DNA of 64,000 nt from assembly GCF_009208735.1 (NCBI RefSeq), contig NZ_WFLJ01000013.1, positions 1 through 64,000 on the forward strand, given 5' to 3'. A model generated the notes under the pieces. That model saw only the letters and a list, made by a program, of their open reading frames with translations, was not told where the DNA came from and made no database searches. Positions within the stretch are counted from its first letter, which is position 1, and the number at the start of each line of letters is the position of its first letter. This DNA is from Janthinobacterium rivuli. GTDB taxonomy: Bacteria; Pseudomonadota; Gammaproteobacteria; Burkholderiales; Burkholderiaceae_D. Positions 7,775 through 16,972 of the stretch are shown one piece after another. The translations under genes and the position numbers were made by a program.

Positions 7775-9346
7775 ATGCGCATGAACCTTCCGATTACCGA
7801 TCACGAGATCGAACTCAGTGATACCAGTACGATCGTTTCGGCGACGGACTTGCAGGGTAATATTACTTACGCGAATCCCTATTTCATCCAGATCAGCGGT
7901 TATAGCGCGCAAGAACTGATGGGGGCACCGCAAAATATTCTTCGGCATCCGGATATGCCTGCAGAGGCGTTTGCCGATTTTTGGCAAACGATTCGTTCCG
8001 GTCGTTCCTGGAGTGGCATGGTGAAAAATCGTTGCAAGAATGGCGACTATTACTGGGTGCTGGCGAATGTCACGCCAGTGATCGAAAGTGGCAGTACCGT
8101 CGGCTACATGTCCGTGCGTACCAAACCGAACCGGGCGCAAGTTGCGCAGGCGATCACGTTGTACGCTCGCATGAAGGCAGGCAAAGCGCACGGCATTGCG
8201 CTGAGTCAGGGCGCTGTCGTACGGACTGGCTGGCTGGCAACCCTGCGCCGTTTGAGCAACATGCCATTAGGCAGACGCATTGCCTGGAATTTCAGTTTCC
8301 TGATGGTCGCGCTGTTGTTGCAATTGTGCTGGAGTACAGATGTTTTGCCGGCAGATGCCGGCAAATGGCGAACAGGAATGTTGATCGTCTTGATCGGCAC
8401 CATGGGATTCTTCTGGCATGCGTTGCATGCAGCGGTGTTGCAGCCCTTGCAGCAGGCAAGGGCTGCTTGCGATGTCATGGCCGGTGGCGATTTGACCCAG
8501 CAGGACGATACGGACCGTACCGACGAAATGGGGCAATTGCTGCGTTCCCTGCGTCAGTTGCGCGTGAATTTGCATTCCATCGTGGGCGATGTGCGGGATA
8601 ATTTCTTGCAGATCAGTACTGTGACGCGTGAAATTGCGTCCGGCAATATGGACTTGTCGCAGCGCACTGACGCGCAAGCCCTGGCACTGCAGAAAACAGC
8701 GTCGAGCATGGGGCAGTTGGCCGTGACTGTGCAGCAAAATAGCGGCAATGCGGACCAGGCCAGTGACATGGCTGGAATAACCCGTGGACTGGCAGGCAAG
8801 GTCGGAGAAAATGTTGAGCAAGTGGTGCGCATGATGTCCGACATCAACGCCTCGTCGAGAAAGATTGGCGACATCACTGGCATGATTGAAGCGATCGCAT
8901 TCCAGACCAATATCCTGGCCCTGAATGCCGCAGTGGAGGCCGCCCGCGCAGGTGAACAAGGTCGTGGATTTGCCGTCGTCGCCGGTGAGGTGCGCAGCCT
9001 CGCACAGCGATGCTCCTCGGCCGCCAATGAAATCAAGCAATTGATTGCGGAGTCTTTGCGGCAAGTGGACGCAGGCACCGAACTGGCCGGGCATGCAGGT
9101 AGCAGCAGCCAAGAAATGCTCGAGGCGGTGGAAAAGGTGTATGGCCTGATGAGCCAGATCGCCCTGGCATCGAGCGAGCAAAGCCATGGTATTGGCACCG
9201 TGCAGCAGGCGATTACGCAGATGGACGAAGTGACACAGCGGAACGCGGCATTGGTCGAACAGTCCGCCAGTGCCTCGGCCGCCTTGCAGGATCAGGCCAT
9301 CAAACTGGAGCAGGCCATGGCCCTGTTCAAGTTGGGACGGCGCTGA
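7775..9346 (+). CDS. Aer-like methyl-accepting chemotaxis protein with PAS domain
   Basis: The 523-residue product has an N-terminal PAS domain (about residues 15-115; [20 protein letters not shown] and later [14 protein letters not shown]), typical of FAD-binding energy sensors. Two hydrophobic segments follow (about 177-195 and 202-222) with almost no periplasmic loop. A HAMP-like region with [17 protein letters not shown] comes next. The long helical signalling domain has the conserved tip [20 protein letters not shown] near residues 371-390. This matches Aer-type receptors that sense redox or oxygen from inside the cell and control CheA. No C-terminal methylesterase-tether pentapeptide is seen. 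Confidence 0.95.
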   Translation: MRMNLPITDHEIELSDTSTIVSATDLQGNITYANPYFIQISGYSAQELMGAPQNILRHPDMPAEAFADFWQTIRSGRSWSGMVKNRCKNGDYYWVLANVTPVIESGSTVGYMSVRTKPNRAQVAQAITLYARMKAGKAHGIALSQGAVVRTGWLATLRRLSNMPLGRRIAWNFSFLMVALLLQLCWSTDVLPADAGKWRTGMLIVLIGTMGFFWHALHAAVLQPLQQARAACDVMAGGDLTQQDDTDRTDEMGQLLRSLRQLRVNLHSIVGDVRDNFLQISTVTREIASGNMDLSQRTDAQALALQKTASSMGQLAVTVQQNSGNADQASDMAGITRGLAGKVGENVEQVVRMMSDINASSRKIGDITGMIEAIAFQTNILALNAAVEAARAGEQGRGFAVVAGEVRSLAQRCSSAANEIKQLIAESLRQVDAGTELAGHAGSSSQEMLEAVEKVYGLMSQIALASSEQSHGIGTVQQAITQMDEVTQRNAALVEQSASASAALQDQAIKLEQAMALFKLGRR

Positions 9347-9885
9347 CAGGCATCGCTTTGCCAGAAAGCGCGTACAGACACCGACAGGCAGCGACTGTCG
9401 CTTGCCGCAGTTAATATGCAGTCAATACCTAGGCATTTATCGGTTCAGCGCGTAGGTTGCCACGATTGTGGGACTGGCGATGATGTCGACGGTGCCACAT
9501 TCGTTTCTTGCGTGACTTGCCAGCCGGTATTGCACCTTGACAGTAGGGGGCCTGGCCAATGCGACAGCGACGACGTCATGAGCGTGGCCGCTGCCGACGT
9601 GGCACATGGCGGAGATGGCTAGGGGGATCGAAGCTTTGAATTCGATGGCCATTGCCCGCTTACCGTTACATGCGCTGATGCGGTCCGGCGTGGCCTGTCG
9701 CGCTGATGCGCCATTCTTACATCGCGCGATCTGATCCTTTTGATCCACCAGCCGTAATCGCGCAGCTTGTTGGCGGCCTCAACCTGCAGGACGGAGGAAC
9801 CGTCGTTGTCTTCGGCAACCTCCACTGGCGGAAGGATGTGCTGAGACCGGCAATAGGCCTGTACGGCCTCCAAGGGTTCGCCGTC
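9347..9885. other. Intergenic region without a supported gene
   Basis: Two overlapping minus frames (9437-9748 and 9619-9873) lack an RBS and domains. The first has a stretch resembling a secretion signal. I treat both as unsupported. The region ends at the left terminus of repeat copy D. Confidence 0.35.
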
Positions 9886-10327
9886 TGAATCGCCATGGGT
9901 TCGCTAGACGCTCTTCAGAAGCTCAAAATATTGCTTTTCTCAATTGGGCGGGCTGGGAGTTAGGTGATGACCAGTCCGCCACCAGAGCGTGGCCGAGCGC
10001 ACGAAGCAGATGACGGGCTAGTTTATCGTAGCCAACTGTGCCGCTATCGCGCGCAAAAGCAGGCGCACTGCTGCTGCCTCGATCGGATAAACCATCCTTC
10101 GCAGCCCGTCATGGCAAGGGAAGGCCAGCTTTTGCTTCAACGCGGCATGACTCTCTGCAGGGCAGGGGGGATAGACAGGCCAGACCCGATCTCGTTGATG
10201 GATCAGGCAGTGACGATTTCGCGCACCAGGTGGCTGGCGGGACCCCATGCCTCGGATACGATCCATCGGCTCTTCATCTTTCAAGAACCACGGATCATGG
10301 ATAGTCTAAGCTACTGGTGGCGATCCA
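9886..10327 (+). repeat. Dispersed repeat family, full-length copy D (442 bp)
   Basis: It begins TGAATCGCCATGGGTTCGC and ends CTACTGGTGGCGATCCA; one mismatch reduces the terminal inverted repeat to 9 of 10. Internal blocks (CTCAATTGGGCGGGCTGGGA, CGTAGCCAACTGTGCCGCTA, GCAGGGCAGGGG, AGTCTAAGCTACTGGTGGCG) are shared with copy B and partly with A, E and F. It lies about 145 bp before the TcmP gene, in the same orientation as copy E on the far side of that island. Confidence 0.82.
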
Positions 10328-10472
10328 ATTTTTTGCTTATCGTTTGACCATTATCAAGGATGTCATTACCCTGATGTAATTATCTAATCTTGCATGAGTA
10401 TCGTGGGCCTATAAGATCGTATGTATAGGGTAGCAGTACCTAATCTATCCCGCCACACGGAAAGGACGCAGT

Positions 10473-11387
10473 ATGAAGCATTCATTTGGTGGCCCCTGGA
10501 CCCAGATTAAGCTCGACATGCTGCGCAGGTATTTAGGTGCTTTCAACACTGCATTACAGAATAAACCTTCGCCAACGAACCGATTCCGCCGAATTTACAT
10601 TGACGCGTTTGCAGGCTCCGGCGAATGCGAAGTCAAAACCAGCGATATGGCCGTTGAAACCATCGCAGGCTCCGCAAAGCTCGCCATCGAGACGGCGCCA
10701 GCGTTCGATGAAATACATCTGATTGATCATAATGAAGCGCACGTCGTTGAATTGAATGCACTGATAAAGGGATGCCCAGGTGGCCAGGTGCATCAGCAAG
10801 ACGCCAATGCCGCACTTCAGCAGCTCATGTGCGAGATTGACTGGAAAAGCAGCCGTGGTGTCCTGTTTCTCGATCCTTACGGCATGACAGTACCCTGGCG
10901 CACGCTCGAGCTGGCCGCATCCACCAAGGCGCTTGACGTCTGGTACTTATTCCCACTAAGTGCAATCTATCGCCAGGCAGCCCATGACTTCAACAAGATC
11001 GACAAAGGAAAGCTGACAGCGCTGGATTCGGTATTAGGCACAACCGTATGGCGGGAGCACTTTTATCAATCAGATGGCCAAGCAGGCCTGATCGACCACA
11101 ACGAGGCGATGCGGCGTGTCGTTGATTCTGAGCAGATTGCTGCGTTCGTACAAGCGCGACTGGCAGAAGTATTCAAAGGATGGGTCAGTCAGCCACTCGT
11201 CCTGCGCGGCAGCAAAAACGCGCCGCTATTCGCTCTATTTTGCTGCATTTCCAATCCTTCGCCGAATGCGATAGATTTGTCGCGTCGGATGGCACAACAC
11301 ATCCTGGGAAAATTCGACACGCAGCCGAAAACACACAAGCAAACGTGCAGCAAGCCCAGCGCGGACCAGGGAAACCTATTCGAATAG
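10473..11387 (+). CDS. Three-Cys-motif partner protein TcmP (short form)
   Basis: The ATG at 10473 follows GGAAAGGAC. The 304-residue product begins GGPWTQIKLDMLRRYL and has YIDAFAGSGECE (about residues 41-52), IHLIDHNEAHVVELNAL (about 85-100) and VLFLDPYGMTVPW (about 130-143). These form a Rossmann-like order typical of the TcmP family, which genomically accompanies three-Cys-motif Gp37/Gp68 proteins. The biochemical activity is not established. It converges tail to tail with the second TcmP gene, with only a few bases between the stops. Repeat copies D and E flank the whole unit. Confidence 0.88.
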   Translation: MKHSFGGPWTQIKLDMLRRYLGAFNTALQNKPSPTNRFRRIYIDAFAGSGECEVKTSDMAVETIAGSAKLAIETAPAFDEIHLIDHNEAHVVELNALIKGCPGGQVHQQDANAALQQLMCEIDWKSSRGVLFLDPYGMTVPWRTLELAASTKALDVWYLFPLSAIYRQAAHDFNKIDKGKLTALDSVLGTTVWREHFYQSDGQAGLIDHNEAMRRVVDSEQIAAFVQARLAEVFKGWVSQPLVLRGSKNAPLFALFCCISNPSPNAIDLSRRMAQHILGKFDTQPKTHKQTCSKPSADQGNLFE

Positions 11388-11390
11388 CGA

Positions 11391-12647
11391 TCAGAATAGC
11401 TTCCGCTGCGGCGCTGGAACAATCCGGTCACCAGGTTTGATTTGGCGTGCCGCCCGGCGCCGCTCGCCGGCGGGGCCCACCACCTGCACTTCGCCGTAAG
11501 CGACAAGCTGGCCGATCGCATCCTGATAAATTTCACCAGTTGCAGGCGACTCGTTGCATGTCGACACATACAGCGACTCATATGTCAGCCCTTCGTCGTG
11601 GGCATAGACAATCTTGGGAATCTGGTCCATCAGTGCGCTAATGCTCTTTTCGCGCGCCGGCGTATCGAATTCGAACCCCAGCAACTGCTGGCCGGAATGC
11701 CGGTGATCGAAGCGCGGATCGTAACCCAGCATGTTGAACATATTGAGGCCCGCACCGGCATAGTGAATGAAGTAATTCTGGTTCTGCCAGTGGACTTGAG
11801 TCATCACATCGCGCGCCTTATGGTGCTGCGATAAATGGATCAGCCAGTAGTCACCATGCCCGTTTTTGTTACGAATAAAGAATGGCGTGAAATGTTTGGC
11901 ACCGCATCGCTGAACCAGCGACTGATACAGCGACGATTGAATGAACAAGCGCCAGTCACGATCAGAGGACTTGATATCCTTGATGCTTTTGCCTGACAAC
12001 AGTGTAGGAATACCGAGCTTGCGCAGTCCACTGGCGAGATTATTCTCGTTTGCATAGTTAAGCAGGGAGTCAACCCCGAAGGTGAGGATCACTTCCGCGC
12101 CAGGCAACGAATTCAGAATGAGCCGGATGACCTCAGTAGGGACTGCGTTGTAGCCAAATTGGTCTAATGCAAAAATGGATCGACCGTTGCGCGGGCTTTT
12201 CTTGGCGATGAAGTCGATGATCGCCTGCGCCTCGGTGAGAAATGAAGAGTGTTTAACGAAGATGTCCTTGTCCAGCCGTGATCTGTGGCCATCCTCCTGC
12301 AGTACCTTCATCAAGTGCTGGTAAGCGTCTTTCTTGGCCTCAATGAAGAAGTAAGACAAGTCGAACTTTACCGGATGGGTACGATCGCGATTGACAAGAA
12401 ATTCCGCCTCTCGCGCGGCATCTAGAAAAATCAGCGGGGAACCACGCACTACCTCACGTGTATCCTCGTGATAATAAAGCCCGCCACCGGCAAAGCCATC
12501 CACCAGCGTGAGCTTGAACTCATCGCGGCGGCCGCCAATCAGAACTTTGAAATATTCTGCCAGGTACGCCTGCAAAATACGGTGCTTGGCGACGCTATGC
12601 TGAGCGATGGCCTCCGGGCCATTCTTCCACGTGTACTGACTGAGCAT
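11391..12647 (-). CDS. Three-Cys-motif partner protein TcmP (long form)
   Basis: The frame is open to 12815, but the start is placed at the ATG at 12647 (MLSQYTWKNG), which lies eight bases after the stop of the upstream Gp37/Gp68 gene and leaves a normal family N-terminus. The 418-residue product shows the family motifs HRILQAYLAEYFK, LTLVDGFAGGGLYY (about residues 48-61), VKFDLSYFFIEAKKDAY and GRSIFALDQFGYNAVP (about 155-172). It also has a C-terminal extension that may bind nucleic acid. It is an operon partner of the downstream-overlapping three-Cys gene and convergent with the short TcmP gene. The enzymatic role is unproven. Confidence 0.88.
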   Translation of the reverse strand: MLSQYTWKNGPEAIAQHSVAKHRILQAYLAEYFKVLIGGRRDEFKLTLVDGFAGGGLYYHEDTREVVRGSPLIFLDAAREAEFLVNRDRTHPVKFDLSYFFIEAKKDAYQHLMKVLQEDGHRSRLDKDIFVKHSSFLTEAQAIIDFIAKKSPRNGRSIFALDQFGYNAVPTEVIRLILNSLPGAEVILTFGVDSLLNYANENNLASGLRKLGIPTLLSGKSIKDIKSSDRDWRLFIQSSLYQSLVQRCGAKHFTPFFIRNKNGHGDYWLIHLSQHHKARDVMTQVHWQNQNYFIHYAGAGLNMFNMLGYDPRFDHRHSGQQLLGFEFDTPAREKSISALMDQIPKIVYAHDEGLTYESLYVSTCNESPATGEIYQDAIGQLVAYGEVQVVGPAGERRRAARQIKPGDRIVPAPQRKLF

Positions 12648-12655
12648 GCAGACCT

Positions 12656-13393
12656 TTATAAAGTCGTAGGCATTTCGTCGTATGTGCGTCCGTTGATAAG
12701 ACGTCCGTTCGTTTTTTTTGCGCGACGTTTTCCGTCGGCCCCCCAGCCACCCCACTGTTTGAAGAAGAACGCGGACGATTGCTCTTCGCACTGTACCTGA
12801 ATAGCCTCCACCCATTCCTGGCGCATAGGTCGCGCCTTAGGACCAGATTCTCCCCCGACAATCACCCAATGGATATCCGTTAAATCAATATCGCCCAGAT
12901 CTTCCAGCAAGGGCTCTACCGATAAGAAGCGCACTGCGGCAGGTACCTTGCGCAAGTGGTCGATCCTGGGGATACCATACTTCTTGTCTTCTACCGACAC
13001 GCCTATCCAAGCATTGGCAGGCGCCATGCGGGTGCCGAAGTACTCCGCTAGGCGTTCCGCGCGTTTGGTCAATATCTGAAAGGTATGCCAATGTGCTTTC
13101 GTGATGACATCGAAAACTGAGTCGATGTATTCAAAAGGTACATTCTCATGAAATAAGTCAGACATCGAATTGACGAAGTAGATGGTCGGCTTCTTGCGCC
13201 CCAACGGATCCTCCAGGCGGTTGGACAGCAGGGTCAACTCGAAACCGTTCTCGTATCCGGGAGTGCGCATTGCCTTCAAACGCTCGGCCATCTTCTCTGC
13301 GTAGCAGTTTTTGCAGCCAGGCGAAATCTTCGTGCAACCGACCGTAGGGTTCCACGTCATCTCAGTCCATTCGATCTTCGTGCCAGTCGTCAT
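12656..13393 (-). CDS. Phage Gp37/Gp68-family (DUF5131) three-Cys-motif protein
   Basis: The start is the ATG at 13393 (MTTGTKIEWTEMTWNP), the canonical family N-terminus, with AGGA upstream. The three-Cys motif CTKISPGCKNCYAEKM lies at about residues 20-35. It resembles the cluster-binding motif of radical-SAM-like proteins and is followed by YFVNSMSDLFHE, ILTKRAERL, WIGVSVED, RFLSVEPLLEDLG and WVIVGGESGPKARP. All of these are hallmark blocks of DUF5131. At 245 residues it is full length. It is first in an operon with the long TcmP gene. Homologues occur in phages and mobile islands; the reaction is unknown. Confidence 0.93.
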   Translation of the reverse strand: MTTGTKIEWTEMTWNPTVGCTKISPGCKNCYAEKMAERLKAMRTPGYENGFELTLLSNRLEDPLGRKKPTIYFVNSMSDLFHENVPFEYIDSVFDVITKAHWHTFQILTKRAERLAEYFGTRMAPANAWIGVSVEDKKYGIPRIDHLRKVPAAVRFLSVEPLLEDLGDIDLTDIHWVIVGGESGPKARPMRQEWVEAIQVQCEEQSSAFFFKQWGGWGADGKRRAKKTNGRLINGRTYDEMPTTL

Positions 13394-13768
13394 AGGTCCT
13401 CCGTTTTTTCGCGAGCTGTCGATTCCAATGTAACGACCTAGGCGATCACCTTGCCTTGCGCAATATCTTGGCGTTGGAGAATATTTTTCAACGCCACAAT
13501 GCGTACGCTCGGAGATCCATTCCTGCAAACACTTATAACTATTATCTCGCATCCTCCCACGCCCCACCTGTTGTGCCCGCTATTCCGAAGTCGAGTTTCT
13601 TTTTTGCCACAGTTGTGCCGGTATCGATGATTGCAGTGAAGTCGTTTCACAGCTCCACGTGTCCTTCATCGATGCGTAATCAGAGTACAAGTGAAAATTC
13701 GATGTCAAATCAAGCGAGTAAATCGGCAGCTTACCCTACGGTCCTAGCTGCTTGAAATTCGCTAAGCC
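13394..13768. other. Intergenic region upstream of the three-Cys operon
   Basis: There is no supported gene. It should contain the promoter of the minus-strand operon and ends at the coding relic preceding repeat copy E. Confidence 0.4.
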
Positions 13769-14001
13769 ATGGATAGTGTCATACAGGAATCCACCGAAGC
13801 TCAGGCAGCTCTTGGATGAGCGCGGCATGAGTCTCTGCAGGGCAGGGGCGATAGACCCAGCCCCGATCTCGTCGTTGGATCAGGCGGCTACGAGATCGCA
13901 CACCAGGTGCTTGGCAACACCCCAGCCCCTAACACGAACATCGGCTCTTTTTCTTTCGACAACCATGGATCAGGAGAGTCTAAGCTACTGGTGGCGATTC
14001 A
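13769..14001 (+). repeat. Dispersed repeat family, copy E (right part)
   Basis: It contains ACCGAAGCTCAGGCAGCTC, TGAGCGCGGCATGAGTCTC, GCAGGGCAGGGGCGATAGAC, CGTTGGATCAGGCGGCTACG, AGATCGCACACCAGGTGCTT and the perfect right terminus CTACTGGTGGCGATTCA. It is in the same orientation as copy D, so the TcmP island lies between two direct copies. Confidence 0.8.
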
Positions 14002-14012
14002 CCCGCAGGCAT

Positions 14013-14288
14013 CTAAGGCAGCGAGCCGCATTTTGCACCACTGCTGGCGACACCGATGACCCGCTGGTGTTTATCGAGTAAGAAGATGACCCGGCAGCCC
14101 CATAATTCGTTTCCATAGTTGAGTTGCAGGTTCTCGCCCTGATATTGATAGCTTGTGGGTGTTCCGTAGCGCGCGGCGATGACAAAGCTATCTTGGCCGA
14201 GCAGTGGTAAGACCATAGGGGATTCATGTGGCGCTATCGCGCAACCAGGCAACAGGCATAGCAATGCGTATGCTTTTCTATACCCCAT
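14013..14288 (-). CDS. Small lipoprotein
   Basis: The 91-residue product starts with a short charged segment and a hydrophobic stretch ending in LLPGC, a lipobox with Cys about 15 residues in, so the mature protein is probably lipid-anchored. The remainder is beta-rich, with a second Cys pair. It is last in the minus-strand type VI cargo cluster. A periplasmic immunity function is possible but not shown. Confidence 0.65.
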   Translation of the reverse strand: MGYRKAYALLCLLPGCAIAPHESPMVLPLLGQDSFVIAARYGTPTSYQYQGENLQLNYGNELWGCRVIFLLDKHQRVIGVASSGAKCGSLP

Positions 14289-14351
14289 CTCGACTCTCCT
14301 GATAGTACTCTTTTACTGGAATGTAGCCGAGTGCGGCGCATCTGGTTTACG

Positions 14352-14819
14352 CTATCGCATAGATTTTGACTTGCTTAGAACAAAGGACTTCATCTCTGGC
14401 AGCATGCTATCCCAATGACCTTTTGCAAAAGCCGTCATTGTGCGCGCATCATCACCTCCCTTTAAAAATCCAGTCAAGGAGATGCCAAGCAGCGGAAAAA
14501 CGATTGATCCAAATCCTGTTTTAGCTGTCGAATCAAGCTTGCAAAGTTCGGCAATAACCTGTTGAGCGCTCTGTTCAAAGAAGTAAATCGCTCCGAGGCA
14601 AACATTAGTCGCACGATGCCCAAAACCAACTTCACAGAGCTGGTCTGTATCACTTCGCACTTGCGCCAAGAGGTCAAAACGCGTGCAGTACAGCTCCACA
14701 ATGGCGTCGTCAGCGAGGACAGTTTGATCAATCACTCCCAAAACTGCGGTAACTTCGTGCTGCCCCATGCCAAAGGTGAGCGGGCCAACGCTTCTGTATA
14801 TGTCGATATCGAAATTCAT
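14352..14819 (-). CDS. Putative immunity protein, PLxFGM family
   Basis: The 155-residue product begins with a short strand and RSVGPLTFGM, followed by VTAVLG, a start typical of small immunity proteins in polymorphic-toxin loci. A block DTDQLCEVGFGHRA and a second block GSIVFPLLGISLTGF are shared with the broken gene at 30002-30447, so the two are paralogues. It lies nine bases downstream of the detached toxin domain at 14828-15361 and so is its likely cognate immunity gene. No signal peptide is seen, which points to cytoplasmic protection. Confidence 0.75.
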   Translation of the reverse strand: MNFDIDIYRSVGPLTFGMGQHEVTAVLGVIDQTVLADDAIVELYCTRFDLLAQVRSDTDQLCEVGFGHRATNVCLGAIYFFEQSAQQVIAELCKLDSTAKTGFGSIVFPLLGISLTGFLKGGDDARTMTAFAKGHWDSMLPEMKSFVLSKSKSMR

Positions 14820-14827
14820 TGTTCCCC

Positions 14828-15361
14828 CTATGGCAGCAGCTTATTTTTTTCCAGACACTTAAAATATTCCAACATTTCTAGCATCGCCTCATTGTACTTT
14901 CTCGGGTTCTTGTTATTCCGCGCAATCCGTCGGACATCTTGGACTTCCTTCAACATTGCTTCTCGCCATTTTCTACTTTGTAGAAGCCGCTCGATGTCAG
15001 CCCTATACTTGGCGCCTCGAACCCCCTTGTTCCCATTGCTTGACGTATTTGCATGATCAAGCGGGTCCATTTGTATGGCCGGCCCGTCTTTGTGCTTTAA
15101 TGGACTGACCACGTCAGGCAGCATGTGGTGAGAATACTTGCCGTCATTGCTTGGCTTGCTATGGGCGCCGCTACGATAGGGGCCGGTTCCATGAACCTGG
15201 CACAGATGATCACATGGTCTTTTTTCTGCTCCTGAGGGGCGTATTTTTCTCGTCTTGCCCGCTCGGTTTTCCTGAATCGGCCGCCTTGTCTGCCTCTTTA
15301 GCCAACTTGCCAGACTCGGCTGTCTTTCTGACCAATGATTGTCGTGTAATCGCTCTAGCAT
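14828..15361 (-). CDS. Detached polymorphic-toxin C-terminal nuclease-like domain
   Basis: The 177-residue frame lacks the trafficking N-terminus of an effector. The conserved part starts at about residue 50 (CDHLCQVHGTGPYR) and contains SHHMLPDVVSPL, DGPAIQMDPLDHANTSS and a helical C-terminus ending YFKCLEKNKLLP. This is the His-rich arrangement seen in toxin tips of type VI and Rhs effectors. A duplicated stretch (GTAATCGCTC then AGCATTA at 15345 and 15415) lies at its 5' end, marking a recombination junction. It is probably an orphan tip displaced by the current effector and kept with its immunity gene. The exact start is uncertain. Confidence 0.7.
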   Translation of the reverse strand: MLERLHDNHWSERQPSLASWLKRQTRRPIQENRAGKTRKIRPSGAEKRPCDHLCQVHGTGPYRSGAHSKPSNDGKYSHHMLPDVVSPLKHKDGPAIQMDPLDHANTSSNGNKGVRGAKYRADIERLLQSRKWREAMLKEVQDVRRIARNNKNPRKYNEAMLEMLEYFKCLEKNKLLP

Positions 15362-15429
15362 TAGGTGAGGTCAAAATTTGTCTAGTGAACTGGTGGGAGT
15401 CCACTCTTTGCCACGTAATCGCTCAAGCA

Positions 15430-16404
15430 TTAGCTCTCGTCAACACACTTCCAACAGCCAGGAGAAATCAATTTAACCCGCAGTATCCTATTGAGGACAT
15501 TGCTGTACAGCACATGTAACGTGTAATCTGGGAAATGCCACACGGCGTACCCCGTCAGTGAAGAATCTGCGTGCTGCGCTGGAGAGTCTTTTATCTTCAG
15601 GAACAAAATTTCAGGGCTGTCGCCGAACAACAGCTGCATCGGCAAGGTGCCTGGCCACTCAACCGCATCGCTGTCTCGATTGCTGTGGAAAGTGATCGAG
15701 CGGCACACCGAAGTAGGTTGACTAACACTTATCCCTATCGTGATCCCTACCTTTTCCGCGAGGTCAATTATCCCTTCGTCGACAGCAGACTTCCACTGAG
15801 CGGCACCAATATAGCGCGACCACACTGTCCGAAATACTGGCGAATCCACGGGTTCGCCAAGTGACGCAACAACAGAATCGAGCGAAGGTGTGTCTGACGC
15901 TGCCGGCAACTGCAGCGGACGCGCAGGCAAGTACCAGGCGATGCGATCAATCTTGTCCTCGGTCTCGCTATACATGACGTTCAATGTCAGCGCATCGATG
16001 TCCCATGTATCGTTCAAATAAGAACGTCGCTTTGCATCGAATTTCTGCAGTTTCTTGCGTACTTGGGGTCGGCTATCGGTGAATGTCACGGCGTAAGGTA
16101 GCGTCCCTTCAAATCCGGCAATATCGTCGTGTGCCGAGTAGAAATACGCTTGGACCAATAGTGGTTCACCGTGTCCCCAAGTACTTTTTGCGGCGCCCGC
16201 ATGGTAATTTGAGTCAACAAATCCGAGCTCGAGGCCGTGGCGCCGCACGAGTACCCAGTCGTAAAACGCAGAGTCTTCTGTCCCATCTGTGACCGGCCGG
16301 CGTAAGGTATTTAACTGATCGAATAGCGCACGCACCTGAGGAGCATGCACTTCTTGACCAAACAGACCAGCAATCAATGTGGCGTCCATTGTCATAACTT
16401 CCAT
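15430..16404 (-). CDS. Large putative immunity protein (324 aa)
   Basis: The N-terminal half contains RRHGLELGFVDSNYH, GEPLLVQAYFYSAHDDIAGFEG, TLPYAVTFTDSR and DTWDIDALTLNVMY. This is a pattern I associate with immunity proteins of contact-dependent and type VI toxin loci (GLELGF...LPxxxxFxDSR). The C-terminal half repeats a similar SR/LPMQLLFGDS arrangement, so the protein may be an internal duplication. It lies between the active effector's neighbour gene and the orphan toxin tip. Cytosolic by sequence, with no signal peptide. Confidence 0.7.
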   Translation of the reverse strand: MEVMTMDATLIAGLFGQEVHAPQVRALFDQLNTLRRPVTDGTEDSAFYDWVLVRRHGLELGFVDSNYHAGAAKSTWGHGEPLLVQAYFYSAHDDIAGFEGTLPYAVTFTDSRPQVRKKLQKFDAKRRSYLNDTWDIDALTLNVMYSETEDKIDRIAWYLPARPLQLPAASDTPSLDSVVASLGEPVDSPVFRTVWSRYIGAAQWKSAVDEGIIDLAEKVGITIGISVSQPTSVCRSITFHSNRDSDAVEWPGTLPMQLLFGDSPEILFLKIKDSPAQHADSSLTGYAVWHFPDYTLHVLYSNVLNRILRVKLISPGCWKCVDES

Positions 16405-16479
16405 TTCCGATTAATCGATCATCATGGTGTCAAGCGATCCACGATTGGGTACCCATTTTCCTTCAGGCGCCGGAGATTG

Positions 16480-16965
16480 TTAGGATACTGTCCCTTTGAG
16501 GGTCGCCTTTCTGGCCGCCTGGACACCCACAATCGCGATGTGCCCGGAATCATCCGTTTGCACAGAGACGAAATATTGCGGCCGATCAAACCGCATCAGC
16601 GTTCCGTCCAAGCCCACGATGTCCGGCTCGCCAAGGCATGATATCAGTTCTGTTTTATCAAAACTAAAGGAAAGGTTCAAGGGAAGATCGCCTTCATACG
16701 CCCCATGCTGATCCGTTTTCATGGCATGGAAGAAGATATTGGTCAAGACAAGTGCACCGTCTGGATAGGATCTGAATTGAACATCTAGGGCACGTTCATC
16801 TGTAAAGGTAAGTTCAATTCCCATCTCAGGTAAAGCAATTGACGTTTTGAGTTCATCTCGGGGAATTCGAGGGTGTTGTTTTAAACCCCAACATTCCAAG
16901 GCTGCGGCCAACGGGCCCTCTCCATAGTATTGACCCAAAAGAGAAATATGATCGATGCGGTCCAT
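16480..16965 (-). CDS. Putative immunity protein (161 aa) next to the effector
   Basis: The gene begins seven bases after the stop of the effector gene at 16973-17926, the classic position for the cognate immunity gene. The product contains MGIELTFTDE, a YEGDLPLNLSFSFDKTE block and LGEPDIVG, a short version of the pattern seen in the 324-residue neighbour, so the two appear distantly paralogous. No signal peptide or membrane segment is seen; it should bind the effector's C-terminal domain in the cytosol. Confidence 0.75.
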   Translation of the reverse strand: MDRIDHISLLGQYYGEGPLAAALECWGLKQHPRIPRDELKTSIALPEMGIELTFTDERALDVQFRSYPDGALVLTNIFFHAMKTDQHGAYEGDLPLNLSFSFDKTELISCLGEPDIVGLDGTLMRFDRPQYFVSVQTDDSGHIAIVGVQAARKATLKGTVS

Positions 16966-16972
16966 GTCGTCC

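Noticed and set aside
8267..9187. Minus-strand frame of 306 residues antisense to the chemoreceptor
   Set aside because: His/Leu/Arg-rich composition, no domain, lies entirely within an unmistakable MCP gene.
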